Shown: positions 11,395-21,924 of the stretch, piece after piece
Numbering within the stretch: position 1 is the stretch's first letter
Layout of the letters: each line of letters starts with the position of its first letter
Assembly (NCBI GenBank): GCA_963556195.1
Contig: OY744525.1
Location: 25,889,913-25,953,912 of the forward strand
Direction of reading: 5' to 3'
Length of the DNA: 64,000 nucleotides
From: Sepiola atlantica
Lineage: Eukaryota > Mollusca > Cephalopoda > Sepiida > Sepiolidae
Program-made: the position numbers and the translations under genes
The notes under the pieces: generated by a model
The model's database searches: none
The model's input: only the letters and a program-made list of their open reading frames with translations
What the model was told of the DNA's origin: nothing

Positions 11395-11540
11395 TTCGAC
11401 GGTGTTGTTGTTTTTGTCTTTGCAGAACATGATTAAGTTTTGCAAAGAAGAAGGGGAAAAAACAATAAAACATAAATGTTTGGTGCATTTTGGGTCAGGA
11501 AGCAAATATCTTTAGACAGCTTGATCTCGTAATAAATATC
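11395..11540 (-). repeat. SINE head fragment (TTTGCAAAACTCAAT family)
   Basis: Reverse strand of the sequence GAGTTTTGCAAAG ... CATAAATGTTTGGTGCATTT ... CAGACAGCCTGATC. It matches the head of the full SINE at 15725-16110 and the fragment at 61205-61345. Tail sequence is absent here. Confidence 0.75.
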
Positions 11541-11822
11541 ACGGTAAGCGATTTAAAAAAAATGTTGTTTTGAAAAAACATCTTATTAATCCTATATGAG
11601 CCTCATTTTTCACTTTGTGGTATTATTCATTTATCTCCAGCCCCGCGTACTAAATAAATAGTTTGTTTAGTGATATTACATGTGCAAACATTAGCAAAAA
11701 TGTAGCATAAAGCATGATATACCGTCAGAAATAAATTTCAATATAAAAACATAAACAAATAAATATCAAGGTAAGTGATTTAAAAAAAAGAAGTTATTTT
11801 GAAAAAACACCTACTTATTTTC
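11529..11822 (-). repeat. Short direct duplication downstream of the protocadherin exon
   Basis: Segments 11529-11590 and 11758-11820 share AATAAATATCA(A/C)GGTAAG, GATTTAAAAAAAA and TTTTGAAAAAACA. They lie just below the candidate splice donor and are probably intronic. Confidence 0.7.
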
Positions 11823-14220
11823 TTTTTAATTTAAAATTACTTACTTGATATATAACTTCTTTGACTCCAGGGCCTTTCCGACTTCTATCCAACTGATCCC
11901 CAGGGTATATTCCTTTCCGAGATTTGAATTGCTGAGACATTCGGACCACAGACATTTCTGCCGTTCGGTCCGCCTCAGTCCAAGAAGTTTCCTGGCGAGA
12001 AGTGCACATAAGGTGTCTCTCTTCATTCACATGCTTGTTACAGGGGTTCACAATATCATTCCTTCGATTCCTGCATCTTACAAAACACACAGCCATGACA
12101 GCTGTGATTGGCACAGACACTGTCATAGACACCAACACAATTGCAATCATCAAAAACATGTGGACCTTTTGGTCGGTTGGTTTATTTGAACCATTAAACA
12201 TTTCAAATGTCTTATTGCTCACAGTGAGAATCAGTGAGAGGTTTGTGGTTTGGTTTAAAGTTGGAATCCCATTGTCTTTGACCATGACCTCTAAGTGATA
12301 CGATCCAGTATATTCCTGTGTCACCTTTCTATTGAATGTTAACAAACCTGAGTATTGGTTGAGGGCAAAAAGCTTTCTGTTATTCCCTCTCAGTATTTCG
12401 AACCTGAGAAATGCATTCTCCCGACTGTCTCTGTCCGCGGCTTTCAGCAGGGTAATGTTTTTTGTCTGATGCAGATAATACACTATATCCATGGAATAAG
12501 GGTTAACGCTTGGGAATGTAAAATACGGGGCGTTATCATTTTTGTCTCTGACTTCGATGATGACATTCGCTGTGTTGTTTAATGAAGGCATTCCGTTGTC
12601 TTTCACAAGAACTTGGAATCTGTAAACATCCTGAAATTCATGGTCAAGTGAAACAAGCGTTGAGATCAGACCGTTCTCTCGGATCTGGAATGGTAAAAAC
12701 TGTCGTTTGTCGTCGATTAAAGAATACGTTAATTTCCCGCCTAACCCTAAATCAGGGTCAGAAGCATTTACAAAACCAACAGGAAACTTTGACCGCTGGT
12801 TTTCGTAGACAGAAAACTTGAATGTCCGTTCAGCAAATTTTGGTCTTATATCATTGACATCCATAACTCTAATAGAAATCTTCTTCACGGTCCGCAAAGG
12901 CGGCATCCCTTTATCTTGGCAACTAATGATGATATCATGGTGATCGTTTGCTTCCCTGTTCAGCGAGCTTTTTACGGTCACTTTATATTTCTTCGTGCCA
13001 AGTCTCTGTAGCAGAAACTTTTCATGATGAAGATTGCATTTCACCTCACCGTTAAGTCCTTCGTCATGATCGGAAACCTTCACATAGGCAATAAAACTGC
13101 CCACTTCTATATCTTCTGAGATTTTGGCTGTACTTCCGGTCGAAACCGATACAAAGTTTACATCGATAACAGGAGGATTGTTCTGCTGGTTTATCACATT
13201 CACAAGGACTTTGGCGGTTGAACTTAGCGGAGGAATCCCTCCATCTGTGGCCTCAACATACAGCTTATAAAATGTCTTTTGACCAAAAGTGAATTTTTTC
13301 TTCAAGAAAATCTCACCTGTGATTTCATTCAAGTCAAATAAAGTTCTCATAAGGCCAGATGTCTGCGAGTTAAAATGGTACGATATTTCTCTGTGTTTAT
13401 TAAGATCGGAATCCCGTGCTGATAATATGCAGATGGGCTTGCTTATATCATGTTTATAATTGATTGACACGTTATAGACGCTCTGGGAAAAGATCGGTGT
13501 ATTATCATTGACATCAGTGACAGATATATGAACAGCCAAAGAATTCTGCAAAGGTGGGGTTCCACCATCTTTGGCAATGACCTGCACCACATAAGAATCT
13601 TTTGCTTCTCTGTCGAGCCTTTCCTCAAGAATGATATCAAGTTTGGTGATGTCGTCCACGTTTTTCGACACTGATAATGTGAACGGTTCATTTTTGTTCT
13701 TTTTTAACTCGTAAGTGACTTGAGAGTTTAAATCGCCTACATCTTTATCTACCGCGTTTGGGATGGATCTCTTAGCACCTTTGGGAGATTCTTCCGAAAA
13801 CTGGATCGTGACTTTCTTCCTTGGAAACTCGGGTTTGTTGTCATTAAGATCCTTCACAATGACCTTTATCTCCAGAATCCGCACAAAGGCCTCACCCTTT
13901 CGTACGGCAATATCAACGATCTGGAAGCATTCCTCTTTCCGAATGCATATTGATTCCGCATCGAGTATCTGAGCCGTGTAAAGTTTCCCAGAGTTTCTGG
14001 AAATGCGGAACAACTGATCGCTGCCGATTATATCAGGATCCATTTGGCTAAATTTGATCAGGTTGTGGTCTTGTGGGAGGACACTGTCCAACAAGTGCGT
14101 ATCAGCAGCAATATCACCCACCAATGTACCAGGACTCTTTCCTTCTTCAATGTAGTACGTAAAGTCTGCGGACAGGGTTATGTGGAGGTTTGACAGGAGA
14201 AAACACATTGCTAACAACAT
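11815..14220 (-). CDS. Protocadherin, six cadherin repeats, single ectodomain exon
   Basis: Homophilic adhesion receptor of the plasma membrane. 801 residues: signal peptide 1-18 (hydrophobic LLAMCFLLS, cleavage likely after LSA); EC1 19-132 ending DLNDNKPEF; EC2 to 244 (LDREAKD, DVNDNTPIF); EC3 to about 352, where the linker reads NQQNNPP instead of DxNDNxP; EC4 to 462 (LNREAND, DVNDIRPKF); EC5 to 567 (LDHEFQD, DKNDNAPYF); EC6 to about 670; membrane helix about 687-713; basic stop (RCRNRR) and a tail of about 90 residues. DxD-type Ca2+ motifs occur in each of EC2-EC6 (ARDSD, SDHDEG, SDPDLG, ADRDS). One exon holding the whole ectodomain fits the expanded tandem protocadherins of octopus. M1 is the first Met of a clean signal peptide. 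The last nine residues may be intronic read-through, because CAA|GTAAGT follows codon 792. Confidence 0.95.
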   Translation of the reverse strand: MLLAMCFLLSNLHITLSADFTYYIEEGKSPGTLVGDIAADTHLLDSVLPQDHNLIKFSQMDPDIIGSDQLFRISRNSGKLYTAQILDAESICIRKEECFQIVDIAVRKGEAFVRILEIKVIVKDLNDNKPEFPRKKVTIQFSEESPKGAKRSIPNAVDKDVGDLNSQVTYELKKNKNEPFTLSVSKNVDDITKLDIILEERLDREAKDSYVVQVIAKDGGTPPLQNSLAVHISVTDVNDNTPIFSQSVYNVSINYKHDISKPICILSARDSDLNKHREISYHFNSQTSGLMRTLFDLNEITGEIFLKKKFTFGQKTFYKLYVEATDGGIPPLSSTAKVLVNVINQQNNPPVIDVNFVSVSTGSTAKISEDIEVGSFIAYVKVSDHDEGLNGEVKCNLHHEKFLLQRLGTKKYKVTVKSSLNREANDHHDIIISCQDKGMPPLRTVKKISIRVMDVNDIRPKFAERTFKFSVYENQRSKFPVGFVNASDPDLGLGGKLTYSLIDDKRQFLPFQIRENGLISTLVSLDHEFQDVYRFQVLVKDNGMPSLNNTANVIIEVRDKNDNAPYFTFPSVNPYSMDIVYYLHQTKNITLLKAADRDSRENAFLRFEILRGNNRKLFALNQYSGLLTFNRKVTQEYTGSYHLEVMVKDNGIPTLNQTTNLSLILTVSNKTFEMFNGSNKPTDQKVHMFLMIAIVLVSMTVSVPITAVMAVCFVRCRNRRNDIVNPCNKHVNEERHLMCTSRQETSWTEADRTAEMSVVRMSQQFKSRKGIYPGDQLDRSRKGPGVKEVIYQVSNFKLKRK
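11839..11847 (-). other. Candidate 5' splice site, phase 0
   Basis: On the minus strand, codon 792 (CAA, ends at 11845) is followed exactly by GTAAGT (11844-11839), close to the consensus donor. If used, the tail continues into an exon at lower coordinates and the residues VSNFKLKRK and stop at 11815 are not translated. The alternative is a single-exon gene ending at 11815. Confidence 0.5.
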
Positions 14221-14375
14221 GGTCCTCGGATTAGCTCCTATCTATTTCGGTGGTTTCCATTCTCTACTGTAAAGTTTCATTTTGAAGAAAGTATGTCCGC
14301 ATCAAGTTTCAATGTCTTCATGTAAAATCTATGTATCTAAAGGAAATTGCGTCAATATCTGCAATGAAAAAAAAA
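14221..14375 (-). other. Protocadherin 5' UTR with candidate splice acceptor
   Basis: On the minus strand a pyrimidine tract (ATTTTTTTTTTCATTGCAG, about 14359-14377) ends in CAG at 14361-14359, so an exon could begin at 14358. It would give about 138 nt of 5' UTR before the start at 14220. An upstream noncoding exon is implied but not identified. The AAT microsatellite block begins about 95 bp beyond. Confidence 0.45.
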
Positions 14376-14469
14376 ATGATTGTTTAATATACTAAATAAA
14401 TACATGTGTTAAACAAACAGAAAAAATAAATACATGTTTTTTATAAAAATAAAAAAAGAGGTAGAAAAA

Positions 14470-14514
14470 GTAATAACACTAACATTATTAATAATAATAA
14501 TAATAATAGTAATA

Positions 14515-14557
<43 letters not shown>

Positions 14558-14896
14558 GCACTTACATTATAAATAATAATAATAAATACTACTACTACTA
14601 ATAATAATAATAATAATAGCACGAACATTATTATTAATAATAATAGTAATAAATAATAATAATATTACTACTAATAATAATAGCAGTAACATTATTAATA
14701 ATAATAATAATAGTAATAAATAAATAATAATAATAGCACTAACATTATTATTAATAATAGTAATAAATAATAATAATAATAGCACTAACATTATTATTAA
14801 TAATAATAGTAATAAATAATAATAATAATAATAATAATAGCACTAACATTATTATTAATAATAATAATAATAGTAATAATAATAGTAATAATAATA

Positions 14897-14931
<35 letters not shown>

Positions 14932-14953
14932 TAATAATAATAGCACTAACATT

Positions 14954-15002
<49 letters not shown>

Positions 15003-15011
15003 GTAATAATA

Positions 15012-15056
<45 letters not shown>

Positions 15057-15068
15057 TTATTAATAATA

Positions 15069-15104
<36 letters not shown>

Positions 15105-15216
15105 GTAATAATAATATTAATATTAATAATAATAATAATAATAATAAATAATAATAATAGCACTAACATTATTAATAATAATAATAATAATAGTAATAAT
15201 AATAATAATAGTAATA

Positions 15217-15251
<35 letters not shown>

Positions 15252-15400
15252 TAATAGCACTAACATTATTAATAATAATAGTAATAATAATAGTAATAAT
15301 AATAATAATAGTAATAATAATAATAATAATAGTAATAATAATAATAATAATAATAACATTATTAATAATAATAGTAATAATAATAATAAAGTAATAGCTA
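14470..15400. repeat. Compound AAT/TAG microsatellite with higher-order structure
   Basis: About 930 bp of (AAT)n interrupted by AGT/TAG triplets. A longer word, TAGCACTAACATTATTAATA with variants, recurs about every 50-110 bp (near 14482, 14564, 14619, 14738, 14784, 14841, 14942, 15160 and 15256), so the array evolved by duplication of larger blocks. It ends with ATG repeats near 15405. Poly-Ile/Leu/Tyr open frames are artefacts. Confidence 0.95.
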
Positions 15401-15724
15401 GTAGTAAGCCATGATGATGATGATGATGGGGCGATTTTGGTTACAAAAATCGGCTGATAAAATATAGGTTAACAATGGAATGTAGTTCTCGGTGCACTTT
15501 TAGAATTGAGGTGTTGTTTTGAAAGATCGTGAGTTACAAGTTGAGTTGAAAAATAAATATTTGCAATTTGTTGTTTAAAGAAGAAATGTGTGAAAACAAA
15601 CACAATTTTGATAAATACGATCAGCGATCGAAAAAGGACAGAGCAAAGATTTTCCTATGCTTGCTCCTCTGGTAGGGCCCAACAATGAACCCACGGTACA
15701 TATAGAAGATTTGGTCTGGTTGTT
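15401..15724. other. Unique AT-rich spacer
   Basis: No gene or repeat recognised apart from the ATG run at 15405-15427. Confidence 0.4.
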
Positions 15725-16110
15725 TTTTTTTATGGCATATCAACCGTTTTCGGGTTATTTAATGCTGAATCCAGTCATTTTTGTAAAAGTTTTAATCCGT
15801 TAAGTTTTTAATATCTTCAAATATTTATCATGGTGTTTGGTTTGGTTGCTTTGTTTTACGGCATATCAACCCTTTTCGGGTTATTTAATGCCGAATACAA
15901 TCATTTTTGTAAAAGTTTTTATGCTTCAAGTTTTTAATATTTTCAAATATTTATCAAGAAAGAGGAAAAATGTTTTTGTTTTTGGCTTTGCAGATCAGGA
16001 TTGAGTTTTGCAAAGGGAAAGGAAAACAAATCAATAGCATAAATGTTTGGTGCATTTTGGGTCAGAAAGCCGTTTTCTTCAGACAGCCTGATCGTGTAGC
16101 ACCAGTGTAC
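15725..16110 (-). mobile_element. SINE with tandemly duplicated tail
   Basis: Read on the minus strand: head CACTGGTGCTACACGATCAG, then CAAAACTCAATCCTGATCTG and CAAAAACAAAAACA, then a tail with GGCATTAAATAACCCGAAAA, GGTTGATATGCCGTAAAACA and an AACCAAACC end. The tail occurs twice in tandem (15843-15960 and 15725-15830). The related complete copy at 25085-25618 has a clear target-site duplication, which supports retroposition. No clear pol III boxes were identified. Confidence 0.75.
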
Positions 16111-16635
16111 ATACAGAAATGAGTGTAGGATTAAGTTAATGTCGACATACATCAACAATAAATGTAATCAATGTGTTTTCGAATTTTCATTTCTGATCAA
16201 ATCAGAAAAAAAAAAATTCTCAAAATGCTAGACGATGTCACCAGCCAAAGCAAACAAGTGTTACTTTTCATTTTTATGTAACAAGGCATAATTAATGAAG
16301 ATAATGGCTCCATGACACATAATTATGAGAAGCAACGTCACACAAAACCATTTGAAGAAATTTACAGACTTTCGTATGTGACCATTGTAAAGTACAATAA
16401 GGCATCAAGTTTCAACTTTTTTTATGAGATACATAATTATTATTTTTAATCACTTTGAATATCTCTATCTTTTCCATTTAATGGGAATCTATATAATAAT
16501 ACGGACGTACGTTATCACCTCCACTTTTTTTAAATAATGGGATCGCCCGATCACTAAAAATACAAGTATTTAAAAAGATTTCATCTGATGTTACTGTTGT
16601 GTCAAATGCGAAACTCGAAGTAAAATACACTTTCT

Positions 16636-16663
16636 TTCGGATCAAAGTGTAGTATCTGTTCTG
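16636..16663 (+). repeat. U2-snRNA-like fragment
   Basis: TCGG followed by ATCAAAGTGTAGTATCTGTT matches the 5' stem-loop I region and branch-site recognition region of U2 snRNA, with a few bases deleted after CGG. It resembles the heads of the SINEs at 18.9 and 31.3 kb but lacks their body. Confidence 0.55.
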
Positions 16664-16671
16664 TCCAAAGA

Positions 16672-16880
16672 TGGTATAATGATATTGTGGGGTTTGCGTT
16701 CATGCCAGACGTCCATAGAATGGAAATAGGTCACAAACTCCCACATAACGAGATATATTCTTAAACTCCATTGACCAGAATACTTTGATAAGCATGTTTC
16801 AGTTTGAAAGAAGGCGGTGCAATAATATTGCGGGGCTTGCGTTAGTGTCAGATAACCATAGAATGGACATATTTTTAAGC
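16672..16880 (+). repeat. Two-copy local repeat
   Basis: About 60 bp (ATATTG(C/T)GGGG(C/T)TTGCGTT ... CCATAGAATGGA) occurs at 16674-16732 and 16812-16872. It lies immediately downstream of the U2-like fragment. Confidence 0.7.
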
Positions 16881-17039
16881 ACGGCAGTAATATACAACAA
16901 ATTAAGGATATAACTGGAAATTTAATGATATTTCTGAAAATACTCAACATTTAATTTGTTAGCTATATACTGTACAACTACTACTACTACTATTACTACT
17001 ACTACTATATATTTACACAATAACATGCATTATTTTGAT

Positions 17040-17402
17040 TGAAAACAAAGTAAAAAAAATATGGAAATTATCAATTTCGTCAGACTGCTAAAAAAAACAT
17101 TTTAGCAGGTTAACTCCCTTGTTCCATATTTGTATAAAGTAAAAAAAATGTTGAAATTATCAATTTCGACTGCTAAAAAAACCTTTTAGCAGTTTATCTC
17201 CCTTGTTCCATATTTGTATAAAGTAAAGAAAATGTTGAAATTATCAATTTCGACTGCTAAAAAAAACCTTTTTAGCAGGTTAACTCCCTTGTTCCATATT
17301 TGTATAAAGTAAATAAAATGTTGAAATTATCAATTTCGTCAGACTGATAAAAAAAACAACTTTTTAGCGGGTTATCTCCCTTGTTCCATATTTGTATAGT
17401 GA
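17040..17402 (+). repeat. Tandem repeat, four copies of 83-92 bp
   Basis: Unit contains GAAATTATCAATTTCG, a variable A-run hairpin (GCTAAAAAAACCTTTTAGC, self-complementary), and CCCTTGTTCCATATTTGTAT. Length variation comes mostly from the A-run loop and a CAGA insertion. Each unit can form a small stem-loop. Confidence 0.85.
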
Positions 17403-18467
17403 TTAAATCTCTCTGGTTCCTTATAGCTAGGAATTAGTATCTGCTCTTAGTTCCTTTTTCTGTTGTTAATTTATGTAGGGGGCTAACGTTTTTGCTAGGC
17501 TTTCCAATGTAAATAAAACGTAAATTGTGTAAATGTTATAAGAAAACATGTGCATGTCCTTTTATTGAATTTATCTTTCAGTCTGGAATATCAAGTCAGC
17601 ATAAAAAATCTTAAATCTATAAATAACTATAAAAAAAGTCAATTATATTTAATTACTAGCGGGACCAGTCGCCCGGCAGAAATATAAAAGAATGAATTAA
17701 AATTTGTCAATATCCGACAATTGTCACATCGGACAATTGTAATATTCTGTTTAGAATTGTTGAAGGGGGAAAAATAACTACATAATAACGTTGACTTTAA
17801 AAAATCCGGCCCATATTTCCCCCTTTCCCCCCTCTCGCATTGGCAAAAGTTTAACAATGTAAAAAAAAAGTTGTGTGAATCGACTGGGATCGAATGCTAA
17901 ACCTTGCAGTCTTGGATCTACGTTCGTAACCATTTGGCCATTAAAGCAAGTAGAAAATCTATTGAAAAATAGGTCAGTTAAACGATGCCTGTAAGCTGGC
18001 ATGCGTTTTATGTTACGATCCGCCAGAAGGCGGTCAAATGTAGGGTCCACCAGTTACACGTTTTGGGTCATTTCTATACAAAGAAATCGATTTTTGTTTC
18101 CAATTTTTGGATATTATGCGTGTGAAAGGAGTAGGATTTTGAAAATTTTAACTTTATGCGAGCTGTCGAGTATCTTGGCGTATATTGACTTAATTCTGAA
18201 GAAATTGTTACCACCATGTTGAATGATGAAATACTGCAAGTAACTATGTTCGTTAATTGCATTCTCTAAAAAACGGAATGACTATAAATGTATACGTAAT
18301 AGGTAGAAATAACGTAAGCCGATATTCTCGAAAATCAGAGGAATTAGCGGGAGCGTCCATTAAATGTGTGTGTACTGTTTTGTATTATGTAGTAAATTAA
18401 TAGTAGACAAATAGTAAATATTAATGGACACGTTTTTTGAAAAGTAGACGTTGTTTATTAGTTCTCG
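17403..18467. other. Mostly unique AT-rich sequence with one tRNA-like SINE head
   Basis: Apart from 17870-17965, described separately, no gene was recognised. Short open frames on both strands at 17639-18262 lack any domain. Confidence 0.4.
17870..17965 (-). repeat. tRNA-derived SINE head
   Basis: On the minus strand TGGCCAAATGGTTA (A-box-like) precedes GCATTCGATCCCA (B-box-like) by about 33 nt, the internal pol III promoter of a tRNA gene. The acceptor ends do not pair into a full tRNA, so a SINE head is more likely than a gene. Confidence 0.5.
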
Positions 18468-18731
18468 GTGTCAATGGGGGGGAGTGTCAATACTGAAGTA
18501 TTAGGGGGAAAAGTTTTTGCTACCACCTATATAGAGTATGTTTTGAGGAGGGTCGAAGATGGTGTGCCTAAAGTAATATTTAGTGTTAGCTGGAGAAAAA
18601 TAACAAATTTACTAAAACACGTTCGAGTGAATAAACATAATATAGTGATGAGTTTAGTAGCATGTGATGTTATTTATTTTCCTATTCTTCAAAAAGGTAC
18701 AGGGGAAAATCGTCTTTACTTTATATATTAG
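18468..18731 (+). CDS. Weak open frame, unknown
   Basis: An 87-residue frame with YIEYVLRRVEDGVPKVIFSV, then ISWRKITNLLKHVRV-like text. Composition is less biased than its surroundings, and AAAAAGGTACAG near 18691 resembles a splice donor. No family is recognised. It could be an exon, a decayed element or chance. Confidence 0.12.
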   Translation: MSMGGSVNTEVLGGKVFATTYIEYVLRRVEDGVPKVIFSVSWRKITNLLKHVRVNKHNIVMSLVACDVIYFPILQKGTGENRLYFIY

Positions 18732-18919
18732 ACAATTTCTTTATATCCGTTTTCCTATTGATAAAAATAAAATTGAATTTTTAGTGAAATTAAACTTAAA
18801 AAGAACAAAACCAGAAACAGTAACGAGACACCGGAACACAAAGAAGCTGTTGTTATTCATTGTTAATTTAAGTTGACGTGGTGTATTATGACGTCATTAA
18901 ATTACGAATGTGATAATAT

Positions 18920-19220
18920 TTATCTACCTCCCACAGCGGTAAGATGTGATACAAGGTCGGAAAGTGGGAGTTGAAAAGCCAGCACCCGAGAAATTGAGCA
19001 CTCTGGCCTACAAAAAATGCCTGGGCAGTCCCGTCGGCATTCCCCGGTAGGGGAGCCTCAGGCGATTAAAGGGTGAGAAGGCAACGCCTGGAAGGGTGGA
19101 CCTCCTAGAACTGCACAGGACAGACCCATAGACCGACGTAAATCAAGCCCTGAAGGCCAAGACAATGGGGTGCAGTATCCATCGGAACAGATACTACACT
19201 TTCTTCTTAGCCAAAAGGCC
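18920..19220 (-). mobile_element. U2-snRNA-headed SINE, copy 1
   Basis: Reading on the minus strand from 19220, the first bases GGCCTTTTGGCTAAGA, then AGTGTAGTATCTGTTC match the 5' end of U2 snRNA with few changes. About 250 bp of body follows, shared with 31290-31628: TGCACAGTTCTAGGAGG-like, CACCCTTCCAGGCG-like, TACCGGGGAATGCCG, TTTTTTGTAGG, CCTTGTATCACATC. The head probably supplied the ancestral promoter. Neither copy has an obvious A-tail. Confidence 0.8.
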
Positions 19221-19684
19221 AACGGATGCGATATGCATGTCGAAATTACATTTCAGTCAGTACTTAATAGAATACTTGAATTTATTTATAGTAATAGCGG
19301 CCTGATTTATATACCTCTAACCATTTTGATTCTATATATGTCAGAGTTATATGTCCCGAATTCCTTAGTTGTTATTTCTGTTCATTTTTATAGGTGGCTA
19401 AATCTTTGTAGTCCCTGTGTAAATAAAGAAAGGCACCGGTTAACATGGTACATCATGTGTATGTTTATTTTTTGAGTCTGGAATATCAAGTTGAATTCAC
19501 ACAAAACAAAGGTCTGTTTGTTATGCAATTTGATTAGTAAATATCTAACAAAAGTTATGAGCCCGGGCAACGCTTGATGATAATAAAGACCGCATGGGAT
19601 AATTTTTGAGCCATCTTGATTTTGTCGTTCGCAGTGGAAGTTTTTGCAACGTTTTATAACGTGTAAGATTGAAATATCTGGAAC
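19221..19684. other. Unique AT-rich spacer
   Basis: No recognisable gene or repeat. A 101-residue open frame begins inside the SINE at 19170 and is not supported. Confidence 0.4.
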
Positions 19685-20390
19685 ATGGCGATGGAAACAA
19701 AACTTGTTAATTTCGTACTACTGAATGGTATGGATTACGCCACTTGGAAAGTGCAATGCCAAATGGTATTAGTCAAAGATGTCTTATGGAAAATTGTGAA
19801 TAAGACGGAGGTCGTTTCCGACCACAGAGCAGATGCAGAGATCTGGCGATGCCCTGGTTATGCCTGGGGCCAACCCCTTGATTGTTTGCCCCCAATGACT
19901 CAAATATAAATTTTAGTACTGAGAAATATTATGAGAAAGAGAGATGGTGTGAATATGATTGGATGCCCCCGCCCCACCTTATCGCCCAATTTTGATTCTC
20001 AGGGCCACCCTTCAGTTACCCCCCCCCTCCTGCATGCCACTGAACAAATGAGATATTAAACACAAAGTACTTATTGCAGAAATATCATGGTTTGGTGACG
20101 ATTGTGTTGTCACCGGAACCGTCACTTTTATATTTGATTCTGGATCCTGACGATCCTGCAGTGGTTTGGAAAAAATTGGCCAACCAATGTCAAAAGGTAA
20201 TTGAATTGAAAGAAGATGACTCTGTTCATAAATATATCAAGATGATGATGGAAATATTCAAAGAGTTATCAGTCATCGATGATTCGATCGATAAAGAGTT
20301 GTGCATCACCTGTCTACCCTCACAGGTTCTTATAACACGTTGATGACATTAATCAGAGCCAGTCAGGATGTGCGCATGTAGGTTTCAATG
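19685..20390 (+). pseudogene. Copia-type retrotransposon gag relic
   Basis: At 19685-19850 the frame reads METKLVNFVLLNGMDYATWK, QCQMVLVKDVLWKIV, the N-terminus of Copia gag (the LNG.NY..W motif). At 20074-20343, IVLSPEPSLLYLILDPDDPA, VWKKLANQCQK, EDDSVHKYIKMMMEIFKELS, VIDDSIDKELCITCLPS follows the UBN2-like gag domain, and a frameshifted SYNTLMTLIRAS ends it. A GC-richer insert of about 220 bp (19855-20070) with a C run separates the halves. Protease, integrase and RT are not seen nearby and no LTRs were found. Confidence 0.8.
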
Positions 20391-20935
20391 ATTTAACGAT
20401 TGTAATTTTACTGGGAGGAAATTGCAGTTTCAAGCCTTTTTCCAACAGCATTAGTGCATAATAAGCCACAATAGATCCAATGGGATTTGAAGTTGCAAAT
20501 GCTGATTCCATAGTCCATGATGTATCCATTACGACAACTATGCACGTGCCACATTAAAAAGAGTTATAACAACATGCACTGTTCCGTTTTATAAAGACTC
20601 TATATCTACTAGGCCATGCATGAATGCGGAGCTGGTTAAAATATGATTATATATGGCCTTCAGTTACGCTTGGCAAGACTGGAACTAAGCAACACACAAA
20701 TCAATATAAAAATGATTGAATTCATTATACTATATGTATGGGGGAGTGAGGGTAAACACGTTCTCTATAGAAACACACACAGCATCATATGCAATCATAA
20801 AAAGGACCCACTATCAATATCCAAGAACCAGATCCAAGTGGATATTTTTAGAAGTCTTGTAGAGCTCATTGTTGATCAGGTAAGTTTAATGGAGCACTAC
20901 AATTTATTAACCATATAGTTATAATGTAGTGACAT

Positions 20936-20937
<2 letters not shown>
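20391..20937. other. No gene recognised
   Basis: Contains decayed sequence after the gag relic and an unremarkable 91-residue open frame at 20643-20918. Confidence 0.4.

Positions 20938-21006
<69 letters not shown>
20938..21006. repeat. (AT)n microsatellite
   Basis: About 68 bp of uninterrupted AT dinucleotides. Confidence 0.97.
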
Positions 21007-21009
<3 letters not shown>

Positions 21010-21117
21010 GTTAGGGTGAAATAAATTCCAGAAAGAAAATCCGGGCATGAGAGCTCAATGTAATAAAAAGAGCAAGAATAAAATAAAATAAAGTAACATG
21101 GAATCACATAATCACCG

Positions 21118-21251
21118 GTGCAATAATTTATTTTAACCTTCTGGTATTGTCAAGCATCCAAGTGAGGTGACTACATTTTTGAAAATTTAAAAAAAATGCA
21201 ATAATTTATTTCGACCCTTTGGTTTTTTCAAGCGAGGTGATTACATTTTTG

Positions 21252-21306
<55 letters not shown>
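21118..21306. repeat. Two-copy repeat ending in (AT)n
   Basis: TGCAATAATTTATTT ... TCAAGC ... GAGGTGA(C/T)TACATTTTTGAAAAT occurs at 21119-21188 and 21198-21256. A 50-bp (AT)n run (21256-21306) follows the second copy. Confidence 0.85.
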
Positions 21307-21310
<4 letters not shown>

Positions 21311-21524
21311 TTTGGTACAGAAAAATTAGTACAACATTCATACCGTCAGTTTCAAGCACAGGACTTAGCCATCTGGCTCTCTTCAGCTTCTGTTGTCATC
21401 TGTTTCGGAAATGTGAAGTCACGTTCTCTCTCTCTCCCTATATATATATATATATATGTATGTATAAATGTAGAGATAATAAAGATAAAAATTATATCTT
21501 TAAATTAATCCTATCTTGAAAAGT

Positions 21525-21725
21525 AAATGCTCAGTATACGAGGTAGAGCAATAATAAAATGAAATGAGTGATTAGAACAAAATTGAAAAAGAACAATATT
21601 TTAAAAATTTGAATATTTTAAAATCTGTGCTAACAGTAATATTTTTACTGATTTATCTCTATAATCTCATCTGAAGATAAAAGCTTGCATTTTTGAAAAT
21701 TTATGGGTTAAGTAAGGGAAAACAT
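21525..21725 (+). mobile_element. Hammerhead-bearing short element, copy 1
   Basis: Aligns with 39785-39980 through GCTCA(G/A)TATAC, GGTAGAGCAAT and the ribozyme-like core. Both copies lie just downstream of TA microsatellites. No protein-coding sequence. Probably a nonautonomous Penelope-type terminal unit or retrozyme-like repeat. Confidence 0.6.
21666..21707 (+). ncRNA. Hammerhead-ribozyme-like motif
   Basis: CTCAT (21666-21670), CTGAAGA box (21671-21677), GAAA (21695-21698), self-complementary AATT as stem III, TTT cleavage triplet ending at 21702, then ATGGG (21703-21707), which pairs with CTCAT with one G-U. Stem II (AAAA...TTTT with a weak interior) is the poorest part. Conserved positions are all present. 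Confidence 0.5.
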
Positions 21726-21841
21726 GTTTATTTATATTTATATAAATACACATTATAAACAATATAATTTCCTTGTTCAAACTACTTGATAATTCAATAA
21801 GTATTGTTCTTTCTCCAATTTTTATTTTCACCACTCATTTC

Positions 21842-21842
<1 letters not shown>

Positions 21843-21889
<47 letters not shown>
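21843..21889. repeat. (AT)n microsatellite
   Basis: About 46 bp of AT dinucleotides. Confidence 0.97.
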
Positions 21890-21892
<3 letters not shown>

Positions 21893-21924
21893 AGAATAAC
21901 CAATCCAGGACAAATAAAAGTAAT

